Assembly: GCF_023838525.1 (NCBI RefSeq)
Contig: NZ_JAHUQD010000010.1
Coordinates: 1 to 64,000 of the forward strand
Length of the DNA: 64,000 nt
Direction of reading: 5' to 3'
Source: Caldicoprobacter algeriensis
GTDB taxonomy: Bacteria > Bacillota > Clostridia > Caldicoprobacterales > Caldicoprobacteraceae
Shown here: piece after piece, positions 35,843-45,087 of the stretch
How the letters are laid out: every line of letters starts with the position of its first letter
Position numbering within the stretch: the stretch's first letter is position 1
Translations under genes and position numbers: made by a program
The notes under the pieces: generated by a model
Told to the model about the DNA's origin: nothing
The model's input: only the letters and a program-made list of their open reading frames with translations
Database searches by the model: none

Positions 35843-36712
35843 ATGGTAAAGGTGAGGATAAGACTAAAACAGAGAAAGCCAAACCGTTCTTTAAGTGGCG
35901 ATATAACAAATATTGTAATTTTGATTTTCTTCGGCTTGTTCTTCGCTTTACCACTTATATATGCTGTATCAAATGCTTTTAAGCCGTTGGATGAGATATT
36001 TTTATTCCCACCGCGCTTTTTTGTAAGGAATCCGTCACTGGAGAATTTTCAAGACCTCTTCATTTTGATGCAGCAGTCATGGGTTCCCTTTTCAAGATAT
36101 ATATTAAATACCGTCTTCATAACGGTGGTGGGAACAGTAGGACATGTCGTAGTAGCCTCTATGGCGGCATATGTTTTAGCTAAGCACAAATTCCCCGGCA
36201 GGAGTTTGTTCTTTAGTATTGTGGTAGCATCGTTGATGTTTTCATACCATGTTACTGCGATACCCAGCTATCTGATTATGTCCTTTTTGAAGTGGATAGA
36301 TACCTATTATGCTATCATAATACCTCAACTGGCCTATTCTTTGGGATTATTCTTGATGAAGCAGTTTATGGAGCAAATACCCGATTCGTTGCTGGAAGCC
36401 GCCAGGATAGATGGGGCTAGCGAGTTTCGTGTATTTTGGCAGATAGCTATGCCCACCGTTAAACCGGCATGGCTTACATTAGTTATATTTGTATTTCAAA
36501 ATTTGTGGAATACTACAGGAGGTACTTACATTTACAGTGAAGAGTTGAAGACACTGCCTTTCGCCCTCCAGCAGATACTGGCTGGTGGTATTGCCAGGGC
36601 GGGTGTGGCTGCTGCTGTGGCTTTGCTTATGATGACTGTGCCTATTACCTTATTTATCATAACACAGAACAATATAATTCAGACCATGACCACTTCGGGA
36701 ATAAAGGAATAG
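35843..36712 (+). CDS. Sugar ABC transporter permease (MalG/LplC type)
   Basis: The 289-aa protein has six membrane helices and the EAA loop LLEAARIDGASEFRVFWQIA. It starts one base after the stop of the previous gene, behind GAGGAAGG, so the pair is translationally coupled. The ATPase is not encoded nearby. Confidence 0.92.
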   Translation: MVKVRIRLKQRKPNRSLSGDITNIVILIFFGLFFALPLIYAVSNAFKPLDEIFLFPPRFFVRNPSLENFQDLFILMQQSWVPFSRYILNTVFITVVGTVGHVVVASMAAYVLAKHKFPGRSLFFSIVVASLMFSYHVTAIPSYLIMSFLKWIDTYYAIIIPQLAYSLGLFLMKQFMEQIPDSLLEAARIDGASEFRVFWQIAMPTVKPAWLTLVIFVFQNLWNTTGGTYIYSEELKTLPFALQQILAGGIARAGVAAAVALLMMTVPITLFIITQNNIIQTMTTSGIKE

Positions 36713-36724
36713 AGGAGTGTCGGT

Positions 36725-38836
36725 ATGAGGGTAAAAATGCATTGTTTATTGGCTGTATTGTTATGTCTATTAATTTTTCCCCCTGAATTTGCCTCTGCAG
36801 CTCCAGCATATGAAAGCTATACATATGATTATTGGGGTAATGTGGTATATGCACCTCATGCTTACCTGCCTGAGAATATTATAGATGGGTCTACACTGGG
36901 CATAGGGGACTTAAATACACCTAGCGATCTTTTCGTAAGCCGGGATGGAAGGGTTTATATAGCTGACTCGGGTAACAATAGAATAATAGTTACTGATAAA
37001 AATTGGAATGTGTTGGCTGAAATCAAATCATTTGAGAATAATGGGAAAAGCGATACTTTCAAAAATCCACAGGGGTTGTATGTTACCAAGGATGGGCACA
37101 TATATGTTGCTGATACCGACAACGGCCGGATTGTCGAGTTGGGGCCATCAGGTGAATTCATAAGGGAAATAGGCCCGCCTGAGGCCGACATAATACCTGC
37201 TGATTTTGTGTATAAGCCTATGAAACTTGTATTGGATGAGGCCAAGAGGATATACGTTATAGCCCAGAATGTAAATCAGGGCATAATAGAATTAAATGCT
37301 GATGGAAGCTTTCAGGGATATATGGGGGCCAGCAGGGTAATACCTAATATAGCAGATTACATATGGAAGATGATATCAACTAGGGAGCAGCGCGCAGGTA
37401 TGGTGCTTTTTGTTCCTACAGAATACAATAACATCTATATAGATGATGAAGGCTTTCTGTATGTTACTACCAGCGCTTTAAGCGATTCAGATATACAAAA
37501 TGCTATTAACTTCCGTAGCGCTGATGACAGGGTAGCGCCTGTAAGACGCTTAAATCTGACCGGTACCGATGTTTTAAGAAGGCGTGGCTTTTTCCCGCCG
37601 GTTGGCGACATAAGGTTTCCGTATATAGGATCTGTGAGAGGCGCATCCATGCTGGTGGATGTGGTCGTGGATAGCACTACTGGCATATACAGCGTGTTGG
37701 ATAGGAAAAGAGGACGTATATTTACATATGATAACGATGGGAATCTTCTATATGTTTTCGGCGGCATAGGAGAGCAGGTGGGTACATTCAAAAGCCCCGC
37801 CGCTATAGAGAGATTAGGGAATAAGATACTGGTGCTGGATTCTAAGCTGAATAACATAACGGTGTTTTCTATAACGGAATATGGTTCTCTTATAAACGAG
37901 GCTTTGTATTTGCATCATACAGGCAAGTATGAAGAGGCGTCTGATAGATGGAGGCAAGTCTTGCGTTATAATTCCAACTACGAGCTGGCCTACATAGGGC
38001 TGGGTAAATCGCTGCTCAGGCAGGATCGCTTTGCTGAAGCCATGGAATGTTTTCGATTGGGCAATAAACGCGATCTATATTCCAAGGCTTTTCAACACTA
38101 TAGAAAGAAGACGGTAGAGCAGAATTTTGGCTGGATAGTCGGCAGTATAGTACTTGCAACAGCAGCTGTATGGCTTATATCGAAATACAGAGATAAGATA
38201 TTTAAAAGGGACAACAAGCTGCTGGATAGCCTTGGCTATGCATTTTATGTGATATTCCATCCATTTGATGGTTTCTGGGATCTAAAGCATGAGAAGAGGG
38301 GCAGCTTGCCGGCTGCCTGTATAATAATTGTATTGCTTGTAGTGACTTTCGTTTTAAGAAGACAACTTACCGGTTTTATATTTAATACCAACGATCCCAA
38401 GAGATTAAATTTGTTTATCGAAATATCCAGCGTCATGATACCATACGGTTTATGGTGCATAGCCAACTGGTGCCTTACCACTTTGATGGATGGTGAGGGT
38501 AGTTTTACAGATATTATCATAACTACTGCTTATGCCACTGTGCCTCTTATCTTAATAAATTTGTTGCTTATACCGTTTAGCCATATCATAACGGCTGAAG
38601 AGGGTGCATTTTATACGTTTTTTGCACAGCTGGCCGTATTCTGGTGCGGCTTGCTGATTGTGCTGGGCACTATGATCACGCACCAGTATACCATGAGAAA
38701 AACCATAGGCACGTCGGTACTTACCATTGTAGGCATGGGACTTATCACATTTATAGGTTTATTGGTATTTGATCTACTTCAGCAGATTATCACTTTTGTA
38801 TACACGATATATAGGGAGATAGCATTTAGGCTTTAA
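36725..38836 (+). CDS. Exported NHL-propeller/TPR protein with Yip1-like membrane domain
   Basis: The 703-aa protein has a signal peptide (about residues 5-25). NHL-type beta-propeller repeats follow (about 55-390; TPSDLFVSRDGRVYIADSGN, NPQGLYVTKDGHIYVADTDN), then a TPR-like pair (about 395-450; NYELAYIGLGKSLLRQDRFA). After a membrane helix (about 470) comes a C-terminal domain of about five helices like Yip1 proteins (510-700). AGAGGAG precedes the ATG. Genes of this kind lie between CUT1 permeases in related Firmicutes. The role is unknown; an outward-facing scaffold attached to the transporter is a reasonable inference. Confidence 0.85.
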   Translation: MRVKMHCLLAVLLCLLIFPPEFASAAPAYESYTYDYWGNVVYAPHAYLPENIIDGSTLGIGDLNTPSDLFVSRDGRVYIADSGNNRIIVTDKNWNVLAEIKSFENNGKSDTFKNPQGLYVTKDGHIYVADTDNGRIVELGPSGEFIREIGPPEADIIPADFVYKPMKLVLDEAKRIYVIAQNVNQGIIELNADGSFQGYMGASRVIPNIADYIWKMISTREQRAGMVLFVPTEYNNIYIDDEGFLYVTTSALSDSDIQNAINFRSADDRVAPVRRLNLTGTDVLRRRGFFPPVGDIRFPYIGSVRGASMLVDVVVDSTTGIYSVLDRKRGRIFTYDNDGNLLYVFGGIGEQVGTFKSPAAIERLGNKILVLDSKLNNITVFSITEYGSLINEALYLHHTGKYEEASDRWRQVLRYNSNYELAYIGLGKSLLRQDRFAEAMECFRLGNKRDLYSKAFQHYRKKTVEQNFGWIVGSIVLATAAVWLISKYRDKIFKRDNKLLDSLGYAFYVIFHPFDGFWDLKHEKRGSLPAACIIIVLLVVTFVLRRQLTGFIFNTNDPKRLNLFIEISSVMIPYGLWCIANWCLTTLMDGEGSFTDIIITTAYATVPLILINLLLIPFSHIITAEEGAFYTFFAQLAVFWCGLLIVLGTMITHQYTMRKTIGTSVLTIVGMGLITFIGLLVFDLLQQIITFVYTIYREIAFRL

Positions 38837-38851
38837 AGGGAGGTGGGTTAT

Positions 38852-41428
38852 ATGAAGAAATGTATGGCGATGCTGCTTGTTATCCTATTTGTAATTTTGT
38901 TTGCTGATGTGGCTTATACGGCACCGGATATGCCCGCGGTGGAAGAACATGCGGGTGATACAGGAAAGCAGCAAAATCCAATATCTTTGGGTATGGAGCT
39001 TATTGCGGAAAACCAGTTTTTGGCCATGTATTTTAATCCGGAGACCACTGAAGTGGCTATAAAAGATAAAAGCTCAGGGTATATATGGTATACCAATCCC
39101 CCTGACAGAGAACAAGATGCTATTGCCACAGGCGTTAATAAAGGCAAGCTAAGCTCTCAAATAAGTATAACCTATTATACGCCCACCGCCCAAAGGCAGC
39201 AGATGGACAATTTTAATGATAGTATAGTTCATAATCAGTTTGAGGTCTTAAAGATCAATAATGGTGTAAAGATAACTTATACCATAGGTAAGGTTCAAAA
39301 GCTGTTACTTGTTCCCCAGGCAATAAGTGCTGAAAGATTTGAACAGATATTGGATAAAGTGGCTAAGGAATCAGATAAGAGCGTGCTTGAGAGAAGGTAC
39401 AGGCTTATATCGCTAGAGGAAATAAATGACCCGGGTGAAAAGCAAGACTTGTTAAACAAATATCCTATGCTGCAGGAACACGATATTTATGAATTGAGGC
39501 CAAACCTCAATGACCTGGTAATGCAACAATTGGATGAAATATTCAGGGCAACGGGTTACACCATTGATGATTTAAATAGGGATCACGTGGAAAATAATGT
39601 ACCTCCCAGGGAAGCCGATAAAGATGTATTTATTGTACCGCTTGAATATAAGCTTGATGGTAAAAACCTCGTCGTGTCCATAGATACCAAAGAGGTCATA
39701 TACGATCCTTCCTATCCGCTTACACAGATAAGAGTATTGGAATTCTTTGGAGCAGGCAATAAAGAGGAGAACGGCTATATGCTGGTACCTGACGGTTCGG
39801 GAGCGCTTATAAACATGAACAACGGTAAAAGTGCCAGCCGGCCGTATATAGGGTATTTATACGGGCAGGACCGTGCTATAAAACAGGAAGAGATATTTGA
39901 AAGGAGTGAACAGGTATATTTACCGGTATTCGGCATAAAAAAAGGCAGCAATGCTTTATTCGGCATTATTGAAGAAGGCAGTGCATTTGCCAGTATCATA
40001 GCCGATGTGAGTGGCAGGATAAATTCATACAATACGGTTTGTGTGGAATTCACAACGCTTGCTAACGATACAATAGACTTGACGGCCATGGCGGGAAACA
40101 ATGTCGTGATGGCATATCAACCCAGGATGTACGAAGGCACTTTTAAAATAAGGTACAGCTTTTTGTCTGGAGATGATGCCGATTATGTAGGCATGGCTAA
40201 AAGCTACAGGAAATATTTGATAGAGCGTGGCCAACTTAAGAAGATAAAAAATGAAGATGGAATTCCCTTTTATCTTGAACTGGTGGGAGCCATTGACAAA
40301 ATAAAACCGGTAGTTGGAGTACCTGTAAGGGGTATTGTTCCACTTACGACGTATGAACAAGCCATTGAGATAGCAAATAAAATTATAGCTGCGGGTATTT
40401 CAAATATAAAATTGAAATATACCGGTTGGTTCAATGGCGGTATAAGGCATTCTTTGCCCAGTGATATACATCTGCAATCACAGCTTGGCGGCAAAAAAGG
40501 CTTCAAAAAGCTTATAAACTTTGTTTACCACAACGGGTTGGAGCTTTATCCGGATGTGAGTTTTGAGTATGTTTATAAGGATAAAATTTTTGATGGGTTT
40601 AGCGTGCGTTCTGATGCAGTCCGGTTTCTAGACAGGGAGGTAGCCCTTATTTATGATTTTGATCCGGCTACCAATATATATGACAATACTAAAGAGCCTT
40701 ACTATATAGTTGATCCGAGGAGTATAAGTCCTATAATTTCGTCTTTTCTACATGAATACGATGAATTAAATATAAAAGGCGTATCATTGAGAACAATGGG
40801 TAGCGACCTCAATTCCAATTTCTATGAAAAAAGGTTTGTAGATAGAGAGCAGGCCAAGGCTGCTATGGTGGAGCAGATGGCAAGGTTTAATGAAAAAGGG
40901 ATAAGCATAATGGCTAATGGTATAAACGATTATGCCTTGCCATATACCAGCCATATATTAAATATGCCAATGGATTCAAGTGGATACAACATTGAAGATG
41001 AGAGCATACCGTTTTATCAAATAGTAGTTCATGGTTATGTTGCCTATGCTGGAGAGCCTATAAACCTAGCCAGTGACTATAATAGGGCCATTTTAAAAAC
41101 GGCAGAAACGGCTGCTGGCATTTATTTTACATGGATATACAGCAAAAATTCTCTTGTAAAGGATTCGGATTATAATTATCTGTACTCTGTGAATTATGAA
41201 GCATGGCTAAGCAAGGCTTTGGAACTATATCAACGTATGAATGCGGCTTTTGCTGATGTACAAGATAAAGCAATTGTTGATCATGAAAAGCTTGGCGAGG
41301 ATGTGTATAAGGTTACTTTTGAGGGCGGAAAAAGCGTTATCGTAAATTACAGCAAGGCGCCTGTATCTATAGACGGCATTACTATAGAAGCTGGGAGTTA
41401 TAAAATACTTGAGGGAGGCAATAAATGA
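38852..41428 (+). CDS. DUF5696-like exported protein
   Basis: The start is ATG 38852, behind AAAGGGAGG. The 858-aa protein has a signal peptide (1-24) and a long region matching the DUF5696 family found in CUT1 clusters of Paenibacillus-like and clostridial genomes: SLGMELIAENQFLAMYFNPE, YIWYTNPPDREQDAIA, FFGAGNKEENGYMLVPDGSG and a TIM-barrel-like C-terminal half (KLKYTGWFNGGIRHS, LYPDVSFEYVY, GVSLRTMGSDLNSNF). The barrel-like part may be a degenerate or novel glycosidase, but no catalytic pair can be named. The gene end overlaps the next permease by 4 bases. Confidence 0.85.
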   Translation: MKKCMAMLLVILFVILFADVAYTAPDMPAVEEHAGDTGKQQNPISLGMELIAENQFLAMYFNPETTEVAIKDKSSGYIWYTNPPDREQDAIATGVNKGKLSSQISITYYTPTAQRQQMDNFNDSIVHNQFEVLKINNGVKITYTIGKVQKLLLVPQAISAERFEQILDKVAKESDKSVLERRYRLISLEEINDPGEKQDLLNKYPMLQEHDIYELRPNLNDLVMQQLDEIFRATGYTIDDLNRDHVENNVPPREADKDVFIVPLEYKLDGKNLVVSIDTKEVIYDPSYPLTQIRVLEFFGAGNKEENGYMLVPDGSGALINMNNGKSASRPYIGYLYGQDRAIKQEEIFERSEQVYLPVFGIKKGSNALFGIIEEGSAFASIIADVSGRINSYNTVCVEFTTLANDTIDLTAMAGNNVVMAYQPRMYEGTFKIRYSFLSGDDADYVGMAKSYRKYLIERGQLKKIKNEDGIPFYLELVGAIDKIKPVVGVPVRGIVPLTTYEQAIEIANKIIAAGISNIKLKYTGWFNGGIRHSLPSDIHLQSQLGGKKGFKKLINFVYHNGLELYPDVSFEYVYKDKIFDGFSVRSDAVRFLDREVALIYDFDPATNIYDNTKEPYYIVDPRSISPIISSFLHEYDELNIKGVSLRTMGSDLNSNFYEKRFVDREQAKAAMVEQMARFNEKGISIMANGINDYALPYTSHILNMPMDSSGYNIEDESIPFYQIVVHGYVAYAGEPINLASDYNRAILKTAETAAGIYFTWIYSKNSLVKDSDYNYLYSVNYEAWLSKALELYQRMNAAFADVQDKAIVDHEKLGEDVYKVTFEGGKSVIVNYSKAPVSIDGITIEAGSYKILEGGNK

Positions 41429-42351
41429 TGAAGGTTAAACCAAAACGTCGCCTTACTTTAGAAGGTAAGAAAGCCATAACCGGCTATATATTTATATCGC
41501 CATTTCTGATAGGCCTAGCAGTGTTCTTTGTGTATCCGTTGGTGCAGTCCATTATATTCAGCTTTAATGATCTGGAGGTAACGACGACTGGCTATAAACT
41601 CAATTATGTGGGATTGGGTAATTATAGGAGAGCGTTTCTGGTGGATCCAAATTTCAGAAGGGTAGTGGTGGAAGCAGTAACCCAAATGATAACCGATGTC
41701 CCTCTCATAGTTATATTTAGCTTCTTTGCCGCTACTTTGCTCAATCAGGAATTTAAGGGTAGAGCACTTGCCAGAGCGATATTTTTCCTGCCAGTTATTC
41801 TGACATCGGGCGTTATAATAGCCATAGAGAACAGTGATATGTTAATTAGCATGGCCAGGAGCAGTTTTGAAGAGGAAGCCACAACGGGGGCGGTCGCTTC
41901 CGTAGTGCAGGCATTGGAGTTGAGACGGCTGCTTATGCAATCACGAATGGACCCACGATTTATCGGTTATATAACGGGTGCCATAGATAATATATATGAA
42001 GTGATCACAGCTTCAGGCGTTCAGATACTGGTATTTTTGGCTGGCCTACAGACAATATCGCCCTCGTTATATGAAGCGGCAATAGTAGAAGGAGCTACGG
42101 GATGGGAAAAATTCTGGAAGATCACCTTCCCGATGATCAGCCCGCTTATACTGGTGAATGTAGTTTATTCCATTATAGATTCTTTTACCAGGCCTACTAA
42201 CCAGGTGATGCAAATGATCATGGATGCGGCTTTTAAAGAATCATCATATGGTTACAGTTCAGCTATTGCATGGGTGTATTTTGTGACCGTAATGCTTATT
42301 CTGGGCGTAGCCGTAGGCATCATATCCAAGCGGGTATTCTATCAAGAATAA
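41425..42351 (+). CDS. Sugar ABC transporter permease (MalF type)
   Basis: The 308-aa protein begins in an ATGATG that overlaps the previous stop, behind GAGGGAGG. It has six membrane helices and the EAA loop SLYEAAIVEGATGWEKFWKI. Between helices 3 and 4 it has an extended insertion (about residues 136-190, ENSDMLISMARSSFEEEATT) not usual in the family; its function is unknown. Confidence 0.9.
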   Translation: MMKVKPKRRLTLEGKKAITGYIFISPFLIGLAVFFVYPLVQSIIFSFNDLEVTTTGYKLNYVGLGNYRRAFLVDPNFRRVVVEAVTQMITDVPLIVIFSFFAATLLNQEFKGRALARAIFFLPVILTSGVIIAIENSDMLISMARSSFEEEATTGAVASVVQALELRRLLMQSRMDPRFIGYITGAIDNIYEVITASGVQILVFLAGLQTISPSLYEAAIVEGATGWEKFWKITFPMISPLILVNVVYSIIDSFTRPTNQVMQMIMDAAFKESSYGYSSAIAWVYFVTVMLILGVAVGIISKRVFYQE

Positions 42352-42371
42352 TGATTAGGAGGTTGTACAGT

Positions 42372-43376
42372 ATGAGTTCTGTGGCGATGGAACGGCAGCC
42401 TGCTGTAACAAGAGGAAAAGCCAGATACAGCTATTTTCCTCTATACAGATTACGGCAGTTATCGTGGTCGGTGGTTAGAACTATATTAGTGATGGGGATA
42501 TGCTTCGTTATACTTTATCCGCTTATAGTAAAGTTTTCAGTCTCTATAATGGACGAGATGGACCTGTACGATATGACGGTACGCTATGTGCCCAAACATT
42601 TTACGTTAAAGAATTATGAGACGGTCTGGGAATATATGAGATATCCAGAAGCCTTCATGAATTCACTGAAACTGTCGTTGTTGACCAGCATCACGCAATT
42701 GATATCGTGTACGCTCATAGGCTATGGTTTTGCGAGATTTAATTTTCCATTGAAGAATTTGTTATTTGGTTTGGTTATAGCTATACTGGTGGTGCCGCCA
42801 CAAACCATAATGATACCGCTATTTTTGCGTTTTAGGTTTTTCGATGTATTTGGCATCATTTCTGCGCTGAGAGGCGAAACTTTGAACTTGTTAAGTACAT
42901 ACTGGCCGTTCGTTTTTATGTCAGCTACTGGCATGGGTTTAAAAAATGGGCTGTATATATACATAATGCGCCAACATTTCAGAGGGGCACCTAAAGATCT
43001 AGAAGAGGCCGCATATATAGATGGCGCGGGACCGTTTAAGACATTTTATCGGATCATGCTCCCGGGTGCCATACCTATGATGGTTACTGTGTTCTTGTTT
43101 TCTTTTGTGTGGCAGTGGACCGATACTTTTTATTCATCACTGTTTTTGCAGAAACTGTGGGTTTTGCCGACCGCACTCAGCTCGTTGGTACCAAATGTAT
43201 CCAAGAGCTATTCTGCAGAGCAATTAGGTATGATGGTGTATCTTAGCCCTGCTTATGCATCTATGCTCAATAATACCGGTAGCATACTGGTTGTAATACC
43301 GCTTGCTGTAATATACATCTTTGCTCAACGTTACTTTGTCGAGAGCATAGAGCGTTCAGGGTTGACAGGTATGTGA
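42372..43376 (+). CDS. Sugar ABC transporter permease (MalG type)
   Basis: The start is ATG 42372, behind GGAGG. An upstream in-frame extension overlaps the previous gene and is hydrophilic nonsense. The 334-aa protein has six membrane helices and the EAA loop DLEEAAYIDGAGPFKTFYRI. It is the partner of the preceding permease and of the lipoprotein encoded at 43496. Confidence 0.9.
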   Translation: MSSVAMERQPAVTRGKARYSYFPLYRLRQLSWSVVRTILVMGICFVILYPLIVKFSVSIMDEMDLYDMTVRYVPKHFTLKNYETVWEYMRYPEAFMNSLKLSLLTSITQLISCTLIGYGFARFNFPLKNLLFGLVIAILVVPPQTIMIPLFLRFRFFDVFGIISALRGETLNLLSTYWPFVFMSATGMGLKNGLYIYIMRQHFRGAPKDLEEAAYIDGAGPFKTFYRIMLPGAIPMMVTVFLFSFVWQWTDTFYSSLFLQKLWVLPTALSSLVPNVSKSYSAEQLGMMVYLSPAYASMLNNTGSILVVIPLAVIYIFAQRYFVESIERSGLTGM

Positions 43377-43377
43377 T

Positions 43378-43409
43378 CCCCATAGCATCGGTTTTGCTGT
43401 TTGATGGGG
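43378..43409 (+). terminator. Hairpin between permease and binding-protein genes
   Basis: CCCCAT (43378-43383) and ATGGGG (43404-43409), with an inner AGC/GCT helix, form a hairpin just after the permease stop. No T run follows, so it may set transcript stability rather than terminate. Confidence 0.4.
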
Positions 43410-43495
43410 GGTGATATGGGTATGTGATACAGTTTTTATCTTAAATTTTGCCGCTGTTGTATATAAATACTAATAGTTTAAGGGGGAGCGTAAAA

Positions 43496-44974
43496 ATGTT
43501 AAAGAAAATTGCCTTATTGCTAAGCATTATAATGTTACTCTTGGCTGTTATGGCAGGTTGTGGCGGTGGGAATCAGCCGGCTGCAGACAATACAGGTGAT
43601 CAAAAAGAGCAGCCTGCTGAAGGCGAGAAATCTGATGGTGAAGAAACTGAAGGTGAAAAAGCCGATGGTGAAGAAGCTGATGACGAAGCACCTCCACTGG
43701 ATTTTGGCGGCAGGACCATAAGGTACACCGCATGGTGGAATCTTGAACCGCAACCTGGTTCCTCGGCAGCAGCTGACAGGCAAATAGCCAGGAGAACGGA
43801 ACTTGAGAAGAAGTACAACTGCAAAGTAGAGTATGTCAATATACCATGGGATCAGTATCTGCAGCAGTTTATAACAGCCGCAATGGCGGGTGATTCTATA
43901 GGTGAATTGGTCACGCTGGATAGCAGATGGTTTTATCCCACTGCAGTAGCCAATGGATATCTTTGTGATCTCAATGACTTTGCTAAACAAGGTATATTTG
44001 ATTTCACAGAGCCTAAATGGAACCAAGATTTTCTGAAGTGGTGTACCTTTGATGGTAAAATATATGGTTATGCTATAGGTAAGACATATCCGAGAAGCGT
44101 GCTGTTTTGGAATAAATCGCTGTTTGAGAGAGAAGGGTTGCCCGACCTGTACGAATTATTCTTCAACGGTGAATGGACCTGGGAAAAGATGCTGGAGATC
44201 GCTAAAAAAGCCACTAAGGATAAAGATGGTGATGGCAAGATTGACCAATGGGGTCTGTCTGGTATAGACCTGGGAGCTGCCTTTGTATTCTCAAATAATG
44301 CTGAATTTGTCGATGTATCCGATCCATATCATCCAAAATTTGTTCTGGATTCGCCTAACGCTTTGGAGGCACTGCAAGCATGGCAAGATTTTGTACAGAA
44401 ACACAAGGTGGTAGAAGTAAATCCTGAAGGAGCACCCTGGGATTATCCGAGGCAGAGCTTTGCCAACGGCAACGTAGCCATGCTGTATACTCAGTGGTGG
44501 ATGGTGGATGATATAAAGAATAGCATGAAAGATGAGTATGGTATTGTGTTATTTCCCAAAGGTCCCAAGGCTACTGACTATGTGTCGCAGTATTCAGGTT
44601 TTACCATCGATGTTATACCGTCAACGGTCAAAAATCCTGAACAAGTGGCCATATTCCAGAATGAAATGACAGAGCCCTATCCGGATGAAGATCCAGAAGA
44701 GTGGAAGGATTATTATATTGAGAGATTGTACGATACTAAGTCAGTAGAAGTTATAGAGATGTTGATAAATAAAGGACTCAGCAAGGTAGATTGGTTTGCT
44801 TCATTTGATGATGTTTTGCAGATGTCCTATACATTTATGGCAGAGATACAAAACGGCAGCAAAACGCCTCAAGTGGCTATAAGCGAGGTGGCACAGCAGG
44901 CCCAGACATTGTTGGACAACGCTCTTAAGAAGAAACCTGAGGAGCTCATAAAAACCGAAGAGTCAGCAGAATGA
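43496..44974 (+). CDS. CUT1-type solute-binding lipoprotein
   Basis: The start is ATG 43496, behind AAGGGGGAG. The 492-aa protein has a lipoprotein signal (IMLLLAVMAGCGGG, Cys near 21) and an acidic Glu/Asp/Gly repeat tether (about 25-60; EGEKSDGEETEGEKADGEEA). The family 1 binding domain follows (IRYTAWWNLEPQPGSSAAAD, KIYGYAIGKTYPRSVLFWNK). An EF-hand-like loop DKDGDGKIDQWG (about residue 245) probably binds Ca. It belongs with the two preceding permeases. Confidence 0.92.
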   Translation: MLKKIALLLSIIMLLLAVMAGCGGGNQPAADNTGDQKEQPAEGEKSDGEETEGEKADGEEADDEAPPLDFGGRTIRYTAWWNLEPQPGSSAAADRQIARRTELEKKYNCKVEYVNIPWDQYLQQFITAAMAGDSIGELVTLDSRWFYPTAVANGYLCDLNDFAKQGIFDFTEPKWNQDFLKWCTFDGKIYGYAIGKTYPRSVLFWNKSLFEREGLPDLYELFFNGEWTWEKMLEIAKKATKDKDGDGKIDQWGLSGIDLGAAFVFSNNAEFVDVSDPYHPKFVLDSPNALEALQAWQDFVQKHKVVEVNPEGAPWDYPRQSFANGNVAMLYTQWWMVDDIKNSMKDEYGIVLFPKGPKATDYVSQYSGFTIDVIPSTVKNPEQVAIFQNEMTEPYPDEDPEEWKDYYIERLYDTKSVEVIEMLINKGLSKVDWFASFDDVLQMSYTFMAEIQNGSKTPQVAISEVAQQAQTLLDNALKKKPEELIKTEESAE

Positions 44975-44977
44975 GCT

Positions 44978-45015
44978 AAAGAGGTCTTCTGCTCGTGTGG
45001 GCAGAAGACCTCTTT
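44978..45015 (+). terminator. Terminator of the transporter cluster
   Basis: A perfect 15-bp stem (44978-44992/45001-45015) with an 8-nt loop ends in TTT on the plus strand; the minus strand ends in AAAGAGG... and has no T run. Confidence 0.75.
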
Positions 45016-45087
45016 AAAAGTTAAACATTTTGTATTGATTTTTATGACAACTTGTAGTAAAAGTAAGGGAAAAGGGGTGTATTCGCC

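Noticed and set aside
42270-42371. N-terminal extension of the second MalG-type permease
   Set aside because: It reads through the end of the previous gene in another frame; ATG 42372 has GGAGG at good spacing.
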